Source: Loktanella sp.
GTDB taxonomy: Bacteria; Pseudomonadota; Alphaproteobacteria; Rhodobacterales; Rhodobacteraceae
Direction of reading: 5' to 3'
Length of the DNA stretch: 64,000 nt
Assembly: GCA_017390475.1 (NCBI GenBank)
Contig: JAFPBO010000036.1
Coordinates: 1 to 64,000 of the forward strand
The notes under the pieces are model-generated. The model was not told the DNA's origin and did not search any database. It saw only the letters and a program-made list of their open reading frames with translations. Both the position numbers and the translations under genes were made by a program. This document shows positions 43,189 to 51,251 of this stretch, piece after piece (position 1 is the first letter of the stretch; every line of letters starts with the position of its first letter).

Positions 43189-45043
43189 GCTGATACGTCT
43201 CCATCACGGGCACATCAAACTCGGAATCCGGGGACCACAGAGCCGCCCGGATGATCACTCCAAGCGACATCATATTATTAAGACTCCAGAACGTGTTCAC
43301 GATCATTGCTCCAAGCGTGTACCCGGACACTTGTTGCGTATACAGCCCCCAACCATAGATCAGCGCCACAAGGTTCAATACGACGATGAATATCTGCCAT
43401 CGCACCAGTTTAAGATAGCGACCTGATGCGCGATCTTTCGGGGTAACAGTAAATGAAATCCGCTTACCTTGTACAACCGCCCATAATGCACTGAGCGTCA
43501 GTGGGAACATTGCCAGATACCATCGTCGCCCTTTCATGACCGGTGTGCCCCATAATCCGACCATTTGAGAAAATTCATTGAGCAATAGAAAAGGGATGAT
43601 ATGCAGGAAAAAATCCAAAGAATAGGTCGCCACCGGGGCTATACCTGAAAACAGAAAAATGATCGGTGCAATCAAAAATATTATATTCCACAATGGAGAC
43701 AAATATGAATAAAATGTTGCACCATACATAAGTTTTTGAGGGAGAGTCAGGCCACGACGAAACAGCGGGTTGTCATTGCGCAGAATGTCCAGCGTGCCAC
43801 CGGCATATTTATACCTTTGGATTGTCCAGCTCAGAAGATCTGTGGGCGAGATCATGCGTGACACCACGTCGGGATGCATCACCGATTTCCAGCCCCGCTC
43901 GCGATCACTATGCAAAACAATTGAAGTATAGAGATCTTCGGAGACGTGTAGCTTGAAAGGTGTAAATTCAATCTCACGGGCCCTGCTCAGGCGGGAGGTT
44001 TGGCGTACAGATTCAAATAGTGAGGTTTCCCCCGTCATGGACATCACGCGCTTGTCTTCGCGTGCAGACATGGCTTCAATCTCACCTGTCCAGGACCGGA
44101 TTGCGACTTCCATAATCGCTTCACGCCGGTGAATCGAGCCAGCTCCACAACAAAAAGAAGCATTTGCCCAGTTTCGACGATGCTGGACGAAATCGTAAAA
44201 CATCTGCGGATCGTTGCCAAATGGGTCTTCGCCAAGACGGACAGGGCCAAGAACATTTTCAACCCGCCGCCCGATCCAGCCGCCAAACCGGCCTAGCCGA
44301 CGCTGCAAAGATGCCTCTAGTGGTACACCGGGGGGTATGTCCCAGAACCATTGCGGGGTTTGCACCCAAGCGACCTTTGGATCTGTGAAATACCCTAATG
44401 TCTGTGACAGGAAGTCAGGGAAAGGGCGGGTATCGGCATCCAAGATTACAACGAAGTCACCGCTGGTAAGATCCATAGCATTCCGCAGATTGCCCGCCTT
44501 GTAGCCTATATTATTGTTACGGGTGATATAGTTCACATTCTCGTCGGCCGCGACAGCGGCCATGGCCGGCCGCCGCCCATCGTCGAGAACGTGGATTCTC
44601 AAATCCAACTTGTGCGGATATTGGATGTTTCTGGCATCTTGTAGGCCTAGGCGGACAAGCTCCGGGTCTTCGTTATAGGTTGCGAAGAAAATATCGACAA
44701 CAATTGGTCTGTCTTGTTCCGGTGGCTCGATCAATGTTTGTGAAATCAACTTTGGTGGCGGGACGCGTTTGGGCGACTTTGGTGACCATAAATTTACCGT
44801 GAACAGCACCAATCCGAAGAACGCTGTTGTTTCAGCAACAACCAACGTTACCGAAAACCATGCAGCGTCCCAGTTAATCGAAACTGTCCAGCGCCACCAA
44901 AGGTACCACAACCCGAAAACCAGGCTGGACGTGCCCAGAAACTGCCATATAGCGACATGCAAAGGCCCATGATTTGCATGTGGCCACGGCACCTGGCGAT
45001 CAAAACGCGTGCCGTTCTGGCGGGGAGGTTGATGTTCTGACAT
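43175..45043 (-). CDS. BcsA-like processive glycosyltransferase (GT2) without PilZ domain
   Basis: Probably polymerises UDP-sugars into an extracellular beta-glucan-type chain and exports it. The 622-residue protein has two N-terminal membrane segments (about 33-50, 60-85), a cytosolic GT2 domain with DDG (154-156), DAD (202-204), SFCCGAGS (296-303) and SED (368-370), then further membrane segments from about 445. The usual QxxRW reads QRYKY (409-413), an atypical version. The protein ends after the last membrane part without a PilZ domain, so direct c-di-GMP control as in BcsA is not expected. It is followed by a small membrane protein and galU, with a GH5 gene nearby. Confidence 0.87.
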   Translation of the reverse strand: MSEHQPPRQNGTRFDRQVPWPHANHGPLHVAIWQFLGTSSLVFGLWYLWWRWTVSINWDAAWFSVTLVVAETTAFFGLVLFTVNLWSPKSPKRVPPPKLISQTLIEPPEQDRPIVVDIFFATYNEDPELVRLGLQDARNIQYPHKLDLRIHVLDDGRRPAMAAVAADENVNYITRNNNIGYKAGNLRNAMDLTSGDFVVILDADTRPFPDFLSQTLGYFTDPKVAWVQTPQWFWDIPPGVPLEASLQRRLGRFGGWIGRRVENVLGPVRLGEDPFGNDPQMFYDFVQHRRNWANASFCCGAGSIHRREAIMEVAIRSWTGEIEAMSAREDKRVMSMTGETSLFESVRQTSRLSRAREIEFTPFKLHVSEDLYTSIVLHSDRERGWKSVMHPDVVSRMISPTDLLSWTIQRYKYAGGTLDILRNDNPLFRRGLTLPQKLMYGATFYSYLSPLWNIIFLIAPIIFLFSGIAPVATYSLDFFLHIIPFLLLNEFSQMVGLWGTPVMKGRRWYLAMFPLTLSALWAVVQGKRISFTVTPKDRASGRYLKLVRWQIFIVVLNLVALIYGWGLYTQQVSGYTLGAMIVNTFWSLNNMMSLGVIIRAALWSPDSEFDVPVMETYQHDAK

Positions 45044-45221
45044 GGTACTTTGCTGACGCCGCCAAGGCTCTATTAAGGATTCATCGTGATGCGCCAGGGC
45101 CAGTAGTCATTTGATTAAGCGCAGGTTTGACGGTTACGGTACGGCAGGCGTACTTCAAAAAGAAGCCCTTTAGTTAGGTGGTCGATTGATATGTAATCAC
45201 GACATCGGGAGCGTTATCAAC

Positions 45222-45809
45222 ATGAATAATCTTGCGATATGGTCAGCTGGGATTGTCGCTTTCACAACAGTACTGTCCAGTGCCGCCCCAGCGATGGCTG
45301 ATGGAGAGTTCCTCCAGTTTGATCTTTCACCGGACTCGAGCACCCTGGTTGGGAGCGTTGTTCGGGGCGATATCGGCACAGCTTTGAGTTTGTCCCTATT
45401 TGACGGAGGTGGCGCACTTAGCGCAAACACGACTTACAGCTGGAACTTTCCTGCGTTGGGAGAGGGGGCCTTGATCCGCCTTGGTCCCACGGCGCGGCTG
45501 GATCAAAGTGATGATTTCAATCTGGGTGCCAAGGTTGTCTTTGAACGTTGGTCCCCGACAGATTGGGGCGGCGTTTTTATGTTGGCCGACTACAACACCA
45601 TTCAAAACGAATACCTTCTTCTGACCGAGGTGTCGGGCGGACAAAATGGGCTGAGCGCTTCATTTGCCATTCAGGGGGATGATGACAGTTTTCGCGAAAA
45701 CACTTTGATGTTTGGATACAATATTATGGGATCCGATCTGAGGCTTAGACTGGGGTATAAATTTGAATCTGAACAGGTCGTCTTTGGCTTCTCGATCAAC
45801 ACATTTTAA
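45222..45809 (+). CDS. Putative outer-membrane beta-barrel protein
   Basis: A 195-residue protein with a signal peptide (MNNLAIWSAGIVAFT to APAMA, cleavage about residue 26) and alternating polar/hydrophobic strands ending in SINTF. A C-terminal phenylalanine is the usual recognition signal for barrel insertion. I know no exact family. GGGAG lies 10 bp before the ATG at 45222. It is divergent from the glycosyltransferase and convergent with the regulatory module, so it may be an export pore or a surface component of the polysaccharide system. Confidence 0.6.
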   Translation: MNNLAIWSAGIVAFTTVLSSAAPAMADGEFLQFDLSPDSSTLVGSVVRGDIGTALSLSLFDGGGALSANTTYSWNFPALGEGALIRLGPTARLDQSDDFNLGAKVVFERWSPTDWGGVFMLADYNTIQNEYLLLTEVSGGQNGLSASFAIQGDDDSFRENTLMFGYNIMGSDLRLRLGYKFESEQVVFGFSINTF

Positions 45810-45827
45810 GGCCAGATCGTACCGGCG

Positions 45828-46274
45828 TCAGTGGTTAATATATTTCACCATGCTCAAGACATATTGGTCATTGGCCGTGTGCAATGTCACCTCATCCATG
45901 GCCAGAACCATGATGGACAGACCACGACCGTCTTCCTCAAGCGAGGCAATGTTGTCGATATCGAGCGGAAATGGCTGCAGCTTTGCCCTGTCGAGTCTTT
46001 CTTGCGGAACCATTGGCAGGGTATCAACCAACTCAACCACGAACGATTGATCATCTGCGCGGGCCGTTACCGTTATTTGACCATGCGCACGTCCACGGAT
46101 ACTTCCGTGTTTGATCGCATTGGTCAAAGCTTCGACAAACGCAAGTTCGACTGCCGCCGCGCTGTTTTCATCAAGGATCGTTGCGGCGAAGTCTTTCACT
46201 TGCATTGCGATATCTGAAACTGCATTCAGGTCGCGATCAACTTTTTGATGAATGACTTTTGGCTGAATGTTCAC
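45828..46274 (-). CDS. RsbW-type anti-sigma/serine kinase (HATPase)
   Basis: A 148-residue histidine-kinase-like ATPase of the anti-sigma type. The N-box EALTNAIKHGS (about 69-79) and DGRGLSIMVLAMDE (about 116-129) form the ATP site. In partner-switching modules such a protein phosphorylates the STAS protein and binds a target when released. Its start overlaps the STAS gene by 4 bp, and the phosphatase gene is just before that, so the module is complete. The target protein is not visible here. Confidence 0.87.
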   Translation of the reverse strand: MNIQPKVIHQKVDRDLNAVSDIAMQVKDFAATILDENSAAAVELAFVEALTNAIKHGSIRGRAHGQITVTARADDQSFVVELVDTLPMVPQERLDRAKLQPFPLDIDNIASLEEDGRGLSIMVLAMDEVTLHTANDQYVLSMVKYINH

Positions 46275-46615
46275 TCTTTCGACACCATTTCGATTAAAGC
46301 GGCATCTGCTGAAGGATAAAGTCGAAAGACCTTATCCATCCGCGTTAATTGCATGAGCTGCGACACCGCACCAGATGCACCAGCAAGCGCCAAAACTCCC
46401 AAGGGACCGATTTTTTTCAATCCCCCAATCAAGGCGCCAAGTGCAGAACTATCCATGAATTTCACATGCTTCAGATCAAGAATAATCTGTTCCTGGCCAT
46501 TCTCTATCCGCCCAAGGAGCAACTCTCTCAGATCAGGGGCGTTGCTTGCCTCCAACCGCGGCTCTGCGATTTCAAGGACGAGAACAGCTCCTTCAAGTTT
46601 TTCTGAAAATTTCAT
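46271..46615 (-). CDS. STAS-domain anti-sigma factor antagonist
   Basis: A single STAS domain of 114 residues. VKFMDSSALGALIGGLKKIG (about 51-70) contains the serine that the partner kinase phosphorylates and the phosphatase restores. It lies 6 bp after the PP2C gene and overlaps the kinase gene by ATGA. Known relatives pass the phosphorylation state to a sigma factor or directly to an enzyme complex. Confidence 0.88.
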   Translation of the reverse strand: MKFSEKLEGAVLVLEIAEPRLEASNAPDLRELLLGRIENGQEQIILDLKHVKFMDSSALGALIGGLKKIGPLGVLALAGASGAVSQLMQLTRMDKVFRLYPSADAALIEMVSKE

Positions 46616-46621
46616 GATTGT

Positions 46622-48565
46622 TTATAACCTTTCGACCACCATGAGGCTGACGTCATCTGACAGATTGTCGATGCCGCTCCAAGCCTTCAACAGCTCACGA
46701 ACATTATGCACCAAGTTATTCGTGTCGCAAGCCACGTTGTCAGTCAGGAATTGAAGAAATCGTTCTTCAGTATATATCTCGTTGTTTTTGTTAGCATTCT
46801 CATATGCACCGTCTGTGAATATGATCAATCTGTCACCCGGGTGGAAGGGGAATTCAATCTCTTCAAACTCGGCGTCCGAGACCACCCCGACGGGCAGTCC
46901 TCCGTTCCCAAGACGGGTTAATGGCCCGTCTTTCTTAAGTAAAAGAGGATGTGGATGCCCAGCTTGCACCAGTTTGCCGGTGTTGGACGTGGCATCCAGC
47001 TCGGCCATGACCATTGTAAAGTAAGTCAGTTCCGAGTTCCAATGGGCGTTGAGGGTGCTCATAGCGTCAGCCAGGTTGATATGTGGCTTTAGGCTGCGCA
47101 AAGCTCTGCGCGCGGCGATCTGGGCGGCAACTGAGACCAAACCAGCAGCGGCGCCGTGGCCGGCGACATCAATCTGGAACAACCCGACGCGGTTCTCTGA
47201 AAGCCGAAAATGATCGAATGTGTCCCCAGCCAACATCTTTGACGGTTCGAAGAATGTCGAAAAGTAAAAGTCCGCGATCTTCCCCGGTCTCGGTAACAGC
47301 GCTAGCTGCACTTGCGCTGCCGACTTCATATCTGATTGAAGCATCTGATGTGTTTCAGATATCTGTGCGTATAATTTGAGCTGTGTATGCCTAGAGCGAT
47401 CCCGTTGAACTTCTGCAATCCGAAAGACTCTGAGCGCATCTGCAATCGCATGAATGTCTTTCAGTAAGAAGTCGCCCTTGGCGAAGGGTTTCAGATTACC
47501 GTCAACGATGTTCTGCATCCTGCCGCGCAGTTCATCGAGCGGTGAGACAATGTGCCTGACAATAAAGAAAAGAGAAAATCCAAGCGTAAGGAACACAAAA
47601 AACGAGATGGCCAAAGATCTTCGCAACGTCGAAAGCGCATCATTGCGGTCACTGGTGAGGGTCATCTGAGACCGCTCAAAGATCGAAACAAGCGCGTTCT
47701 CAATGAGCTGATCGACCTGTTCCGTTGCACCAAGCCACGCGTCCTGCACCGCTTCCAACTCGGCCGATGTTTCCAACCCAAGAAGCAATCTGTCCTGTGC
47801 TGGAACGTAGAAGGTGGTGAGAGTGTCTGACAGACTCTCCGCTGACCTCCGAATGTCATCATCAACCAACTCAACAACATTGGAATACATGATATCAAAA
47901 GCTAACAAAGATTGCGTTTGGTCTCTGATGTTTTCAATTCCGCGGGCCCGCAAACCAATATCTTCTTGTAGCTCTTGCAGAATACCTACCCGGATATCAT
48001 GAAAGTAGCTGTTTACTGTCACAACGTAAGTGCGCACCAAATGCAGGCTTGCCATGGTCGTGGTAGTGAACCCGGCTTCTTGAAGCAGGGCCTGTCGAAT
48101 ATCCAATAGTCTGTTTCGAACAAGGTCCAGTTTTGCCAGTAGCTGAAAAAGTTGAACTGACTGAATGTCACGATCCTGCAATGCAACGGTGTTTGCAAAC
48201 TCAGCAGCGTAAAGAGATATGATATCGACTTCGCGAAGTAGTGCCGCACTCAATCTACGCAGTTCCACATCGCCGGTTTCATTCAGAACCCGGGCCACAT
48301 TCCGTAGCTGATCAGCTGCTGCATTCAATATGACATCTGACGAAGAAAATTCAGATACAGCGCTACCAAGCTGGGCGATCTTGTAGCTATCATCCTGAAG
48401 TCGGACAGTCGCGGCCAACAATGAATTTCGCGCAGAATCAATCGTCAGCTGTTCCGAGACCCGTTGATAATTTTTGTATGCAACGGTGCCTTGAGACCAA
48501 GAAAACAAAACCAGCGACAAGCTAAAAAACGCCAGTACCACTGAAAGAGCGTTACGAATATTCAT
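46622..48565 (-). CDS. Membrane PP2C/SpoIIE-type phosphatase with sensor and HAMP domain
   Basis: Input protein of the partner-switching module, 647 residues. It has an N-terminal membrane segment (about 6-25), a long helical periplasmic sensor (about 30-310), a second membrane segment (about 313-335), a HAMP region, and a SpoIIE/PP2C domain (about 420-645) with QIDVAGHGAAAGLVS, IIFTDGAYE and LSDDVSLMV, which hold the metal-binding aspartates. It should dephosphorylate the STAS protein when the sensor is active. First gene of the three-gene operon. Confidence 0.88.
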   Translation of the reverse strand: MNIRNALSVVLAFFSLSLVLFSWSQGTVAYKNYQRVSEQLTIDSARNSLLAATVRLQDDSYKIAQLGSAVSEFSSSDVILNAAADQLRNVARVLNETGDVELRRLSAALLREVDIISLYAAEFANTVALQDRDIQSVQLFQLLAKLDLVRNRLLDIRQALLQEAGFTTTTMASLHLVRTYVVTVNSYFHDIRVGILQELQEDIGLRARGIENIRDQTQSLLAFDIMYSNVVELVDDDIRRSAESLSDTLTTFYVPAQDRLLLGLETSAELEAVQDAWLGATEQVDQLIENALVSIFERSQMTLTSDRNDALSTLRRSLAISFFVFLTLGFSLFFIVRHIVSPLDELRGRMQNIVDGNLKPFAKGDFLLKDIHAIADALRVFRIAEVQRDRSRHTQLKLYAQISETHQMLQSDMKSAAQVQLALLPRPGKIADFYFSTFFEPSKMLAGDTFDHFRLSENRVGLFQIDVAGHGAAAGLVSVAAQIAARRALRSLKPHINLADAMSTLNAHWNSELTYFTMVMAELDATSNTGKLVQAGHPHPLLLKKDGPLTRLGNGGLPVGVVSDAEFEEIEFPFHPGDRLIIFTDGAYENANKNNEIYTEERFLQFLTDNVACDTNNLVHNVRELLKAWSGIDNLSDDVSLMVVERL

Positions 48566-48723
48566 AAAATTTTGCTAACCGTATATTCTAAATTTTACGT
48601 TTGCTGCTGAAACTCTTACCGTGCTCACTTTCAAATCGTGGTGTCGATGACATCACTTGTGACGTTGTAAGCTTAACCCGCAGAGCGGTTTTCGTCTCCC
48701 ATATTTTAAAAAGTAACTAATTT

Positions 48724-49236
48724 TCAATCATTCTGGACAAGCTGTTCGACCATTATCTGAACGGCTTGGTCTGCGTAATCCGTCAGCTCGGCCATATCAC
48801 CGCGGCTAAAGTCTGCCCGTGGGTTGCTATCCAGCAGACAGAAAGCTCCGAGGTGAACGTCGGTAAGGTAGGTTAAAGGCGCACCGGCGTAAAAGCGGAT
48901 GAACGGGTCATTTTTCGTGTAGGGATGCTCGTTGAACCGTTCGTCATTGAGGGTGTCCAAAACAACAAAAACCCTGTCCTCAAGGATGGTGTAGTTACAG
49001 AATGCAAGGTTGCGTGGTGTCTGATCCACATCAATTCCGATCCGGGACTTCAGTACCTGGATATCCTTGGTCAGCAATGTCACAGCTGCCATTGAGGTCC
49101 CAAAATGGGCTTTTGCTTCTATACACAGCTCATCCAAAGCCGGTATCTTGACGGAAGAGGCAAAGCCCGCTTCAGCAAGCTTTCGTAGTCTTGTATCTTC
49201 TCGCGGTCCCAGTGGCGGTATGATATCGTCGTCCAA
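48724..49236 (-). CDS. GAF-domain protein
   Basis: A 170-residue protein that is almost entirely one GAF domain (about 25-165), with SRIGIDVDQTPRNLAFCNYTI, FIRFYAGAPL (about 123-132) and LGAFCLLD. No output domain is attached. It is divergent from the GH5 gene and lies behind the phosphatase gene, so it may feed signals into the same system. Its ligand is unknown. Confidence 0.8.
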   Translation of the reverse strand: MDDDIIPPLGPREDTRLRKLAEAGFASSVKIPALDELCIEAKAHFGTSMAAVTLLTKDIQVLKSRIGIDVDQTPRNLAFCNYTILEDRVFVVLDTLNDERFNEHPYTKNDPFIRFYAGAPLTYLTDVHLGAFCLLDSNPRADFSRGDMAELTDYADQAVQIMVEQLVQND

Positions 49237-49369
49237 TATGGTACCTTACCCGTCTGTGCTGCAAAGAAATATTTGGTCAGCCTCTTCAAAGGTTATCGGT
49301 CGTTGGTGCGGAATAGTCAAGAAATGGCAGAAGATGTCCTGGAGCCGGAAAGCCGCACATTTTGTCTTG

Positions 49370-50323
49370 ATGAAGCGGCTATGGTTCAAGTCCCTGCTTG
49401 TACTATTTGTGTTGATTTTCAGCCTCAACACACCTGTTTTTGCTGATATGCAAGTAAAGCGGTGCTTGAACTTGGGCAACGCACTTGATGCCCCCTTTGA
49501 AGGGGCATGGGGCCCAAGCATTACCGAATATGATCTGGAATGGATTGCAGGTGCTGGTTTTGACACGGTCAGATTGCCCGTACGTTTTGGCGGACACTGG
49601 AACGGCATGATCTGGCCTGGTTTTTTGGCCCGCGTCGAACAAGTGATAGGTTGGGCCTATGATAACGATCTCAAGGTCATCTTGGATTTGCACCATTTTG
49701 ATGAGCTGATGGCCGACCCCGAGACCTATGGCCCTGTCTTTATTGCAATTTGGACCGAGTTGTCAGAACGGTTTGCAAGCCACGATGACCGACTGATCTT
49801 TGAACTGCTCAATGAGCCTCATGGCGCTGTTACAACGAACCGGGCTGTTGCGCTCTACCAGGATGTTCTGCCGATCATTCGCGCCAAGCATCCAGAGCGG
49901 TGGATCATCCTGGGTGGAGGCAATATGAACAGTCTTGATGAAATGCTTACCCTTCCAGATTTTGGCCCTCGAATTGCTCTGACATTTCATTACTACGATC
50001 CCATACACTTCACCCACCAACAATCAGAATGGACGCAAAGATATTATCCTGCGACCGAATGGGGGCTTGAGTTTGAGAAAGCGCGTGTCCGTGCTGACAT
50101 CGCGCGGGCGGGCCAAGCCGACCGACCTATATTTCTGGGGGAGTTCGGGGTGGTACGAGATGCTGACAGTCTCAGCCGGAACGCTTGGATCGAAACGGTG
50201 CGCCGCGCTGCGGAAGAGCATGATATTAGCTGGTGCTATTGGGCTTATGCAGCAGGTTTTGATCTGCGCGACTTTGGCGGATATGAATGGTATCCGGGAT
50301 TATTCAGCGCACTGATGGAGTGA
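49370..50323 (+). CDS. Secreted GH5-family endoglucanase
   Basis: Glycoside hydrolase, 317 residues. Signal peptide MKRLWFKSLLVLFVLIF to PVFA (cleavage about residue 25); RCLNLGNALDAP (about 31-42) is the usual GH5 start. The acid/base Glu lies in ELLNEPHG (E149) and the nucleophile Glu in IFLGEFG (E258). HYYDP is also conserved. A start at 49370 is chosen for the signal peptide; the ribosome site is weak, and 49334 is an alternative. Cellulose-type synthase loci often carry such a hydrolase to trim the chain, which agrees with the nearby GT2. Confidence 0.88.
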   Translation: MKRLWFKSLLVLFVLIFSLNTPVFADMQVKRCLNLGNALDAPFEGAWGPSITEYDLEWIAGAGFDTVRLPVRFGGHWNGMIWPGFLARVEQVIGWAYDNDLKVILDLHHFDELMADPETYGPVFIAIWTELSERFASHDDRLIFELLNEPHGAVTTNRAVALYQDVLPIIRAKHPERWIILGGGNMNSLDEMLTLPDFGPRIALTFHYYDPIHFTHQQSEWTQRYYPATEWGLEFEKARVRADIARAGQADRPIFLGEFGVVRDADSLSRNAWIETVRRAAEEHDISWCYWAYAAGFDLRDFGGYEWYPGLFSALME

Positions 50324-50467
50324 TGTCCACCACAGGATAGTGGACATCATTGCTGTTTGATCGCGCTTTAGGCAAAGCGGCATTGAAACGACGTAACGGA
50401 TTGACCGATCGTCTGCAGAGTGCGGTAGCCGATGTATTCGTTGCGAGCGAGCCGCAACGATCCACAT

Positions 50468-50755
50468 TTATTCCTCGGCGGGAGTATCATTCGGTGCCGT
50501 TTCGGTGGCCGGCGCTTCAGCAGCCGGGGTAGGGGACGTTTCGATGTTCACGGAAACGTCTCCGCCAGCTGGTGTTGGCGAAGCGCTTGATGGCATGCCG
50601 TCGCCCATGACGAAATAGCCGACAACGACGATTGCAACAACCAAGCCACCCACCAGGAACCAGATCATGGAGCCCGCACCTGTCGGCTTGGCCTCTGTGT
50701 GGTTGATTGTGGTATGTGTAGATGTTGGGTTCTTATCTGTCTTTACTTCATCCAT
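50468..50755 (-). CDS. Small single-pass membrane protein with Pro/Ala/Thr-rich tail
   Basis: A 95-residue protein from the ATG at 50755 (AAAGGA 6 bp upstream). A polar N-terminus is followed by a membrane segment (about 33-51, WFLVGGLVVAIVVVGYFVM) and a low-complexity C-terminal tail of repeated SPTPA, APATETAP and PAEE units, probably periplasmic. I recognise no family. Its frame continues upstream through a signal-peptide-like sequence that has no usable start (see findings). Confidence 0.6.
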   Translation of the reverse strand: MDEVKTDKNPTSTHTTINHTEAKPTGAGSMIWFLVGGLVVAIVVVGYFVMGDGMPSSASPTPAGGDVSVNIETSPTPAAEAPATETAPNDTPAEE

Positions 50756-51251
50756 GTTTTTTCCTTTGGGTTCTTTATATTGAAATACTGGTCCGTAGAA
50801 GCCTGCCACTATGCCTGTTTCGAGCAGACGATGACGAAAGGCTTTGGGCGCTTGTGCAAACGAGGGCGCGGCCGCAGACAAAAGTATCGCCGAAGCGATA
50901 GCCAGCGCGGGCCTAAGATGTCACAGAACGTCCTTTCGAGACGCGGTGCGCTGACCTGACTTTCAGGGGCTGCACGGCGATCTATCCCCTTGTTATCAGG
51001 AACAAGGCGAGAAATACTCGATACATTGCACGTGCTTTTGGCGACGGCCATTTTCCGCCTGTTGGCTGGATATCTAGATCAACGCAGCAGCCACAAGCGC
51101 AACGGCTCATTTGTGAGCCTTCTTACCAGAAATTTAGGGTTTTCAAGGCTGATTGCGTCGCCCCTGCTTATGGCGATTGATGATCCAAATTTTGGACAAG
51201 CTTGTCTGCATCAACAATCTGCGGGCGGCTTTGCCAAGGTGCACTTGGCGG
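50756..51251. other. Spacer upstream of the small membrane protein; possible gene remnant
   Basis: About 500 bases without an intact gene. On the minus strand at 50924-50756 there is a broken frame: AAAGGA, a GTG at 50924, then a frame change, then RPALAIASAILLSAAAPSFA as a perfect signal peptide. The rest (50930-51251) shows no supported gene. It may hold debris of a secreted protein gene. Confidence 0.45.
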
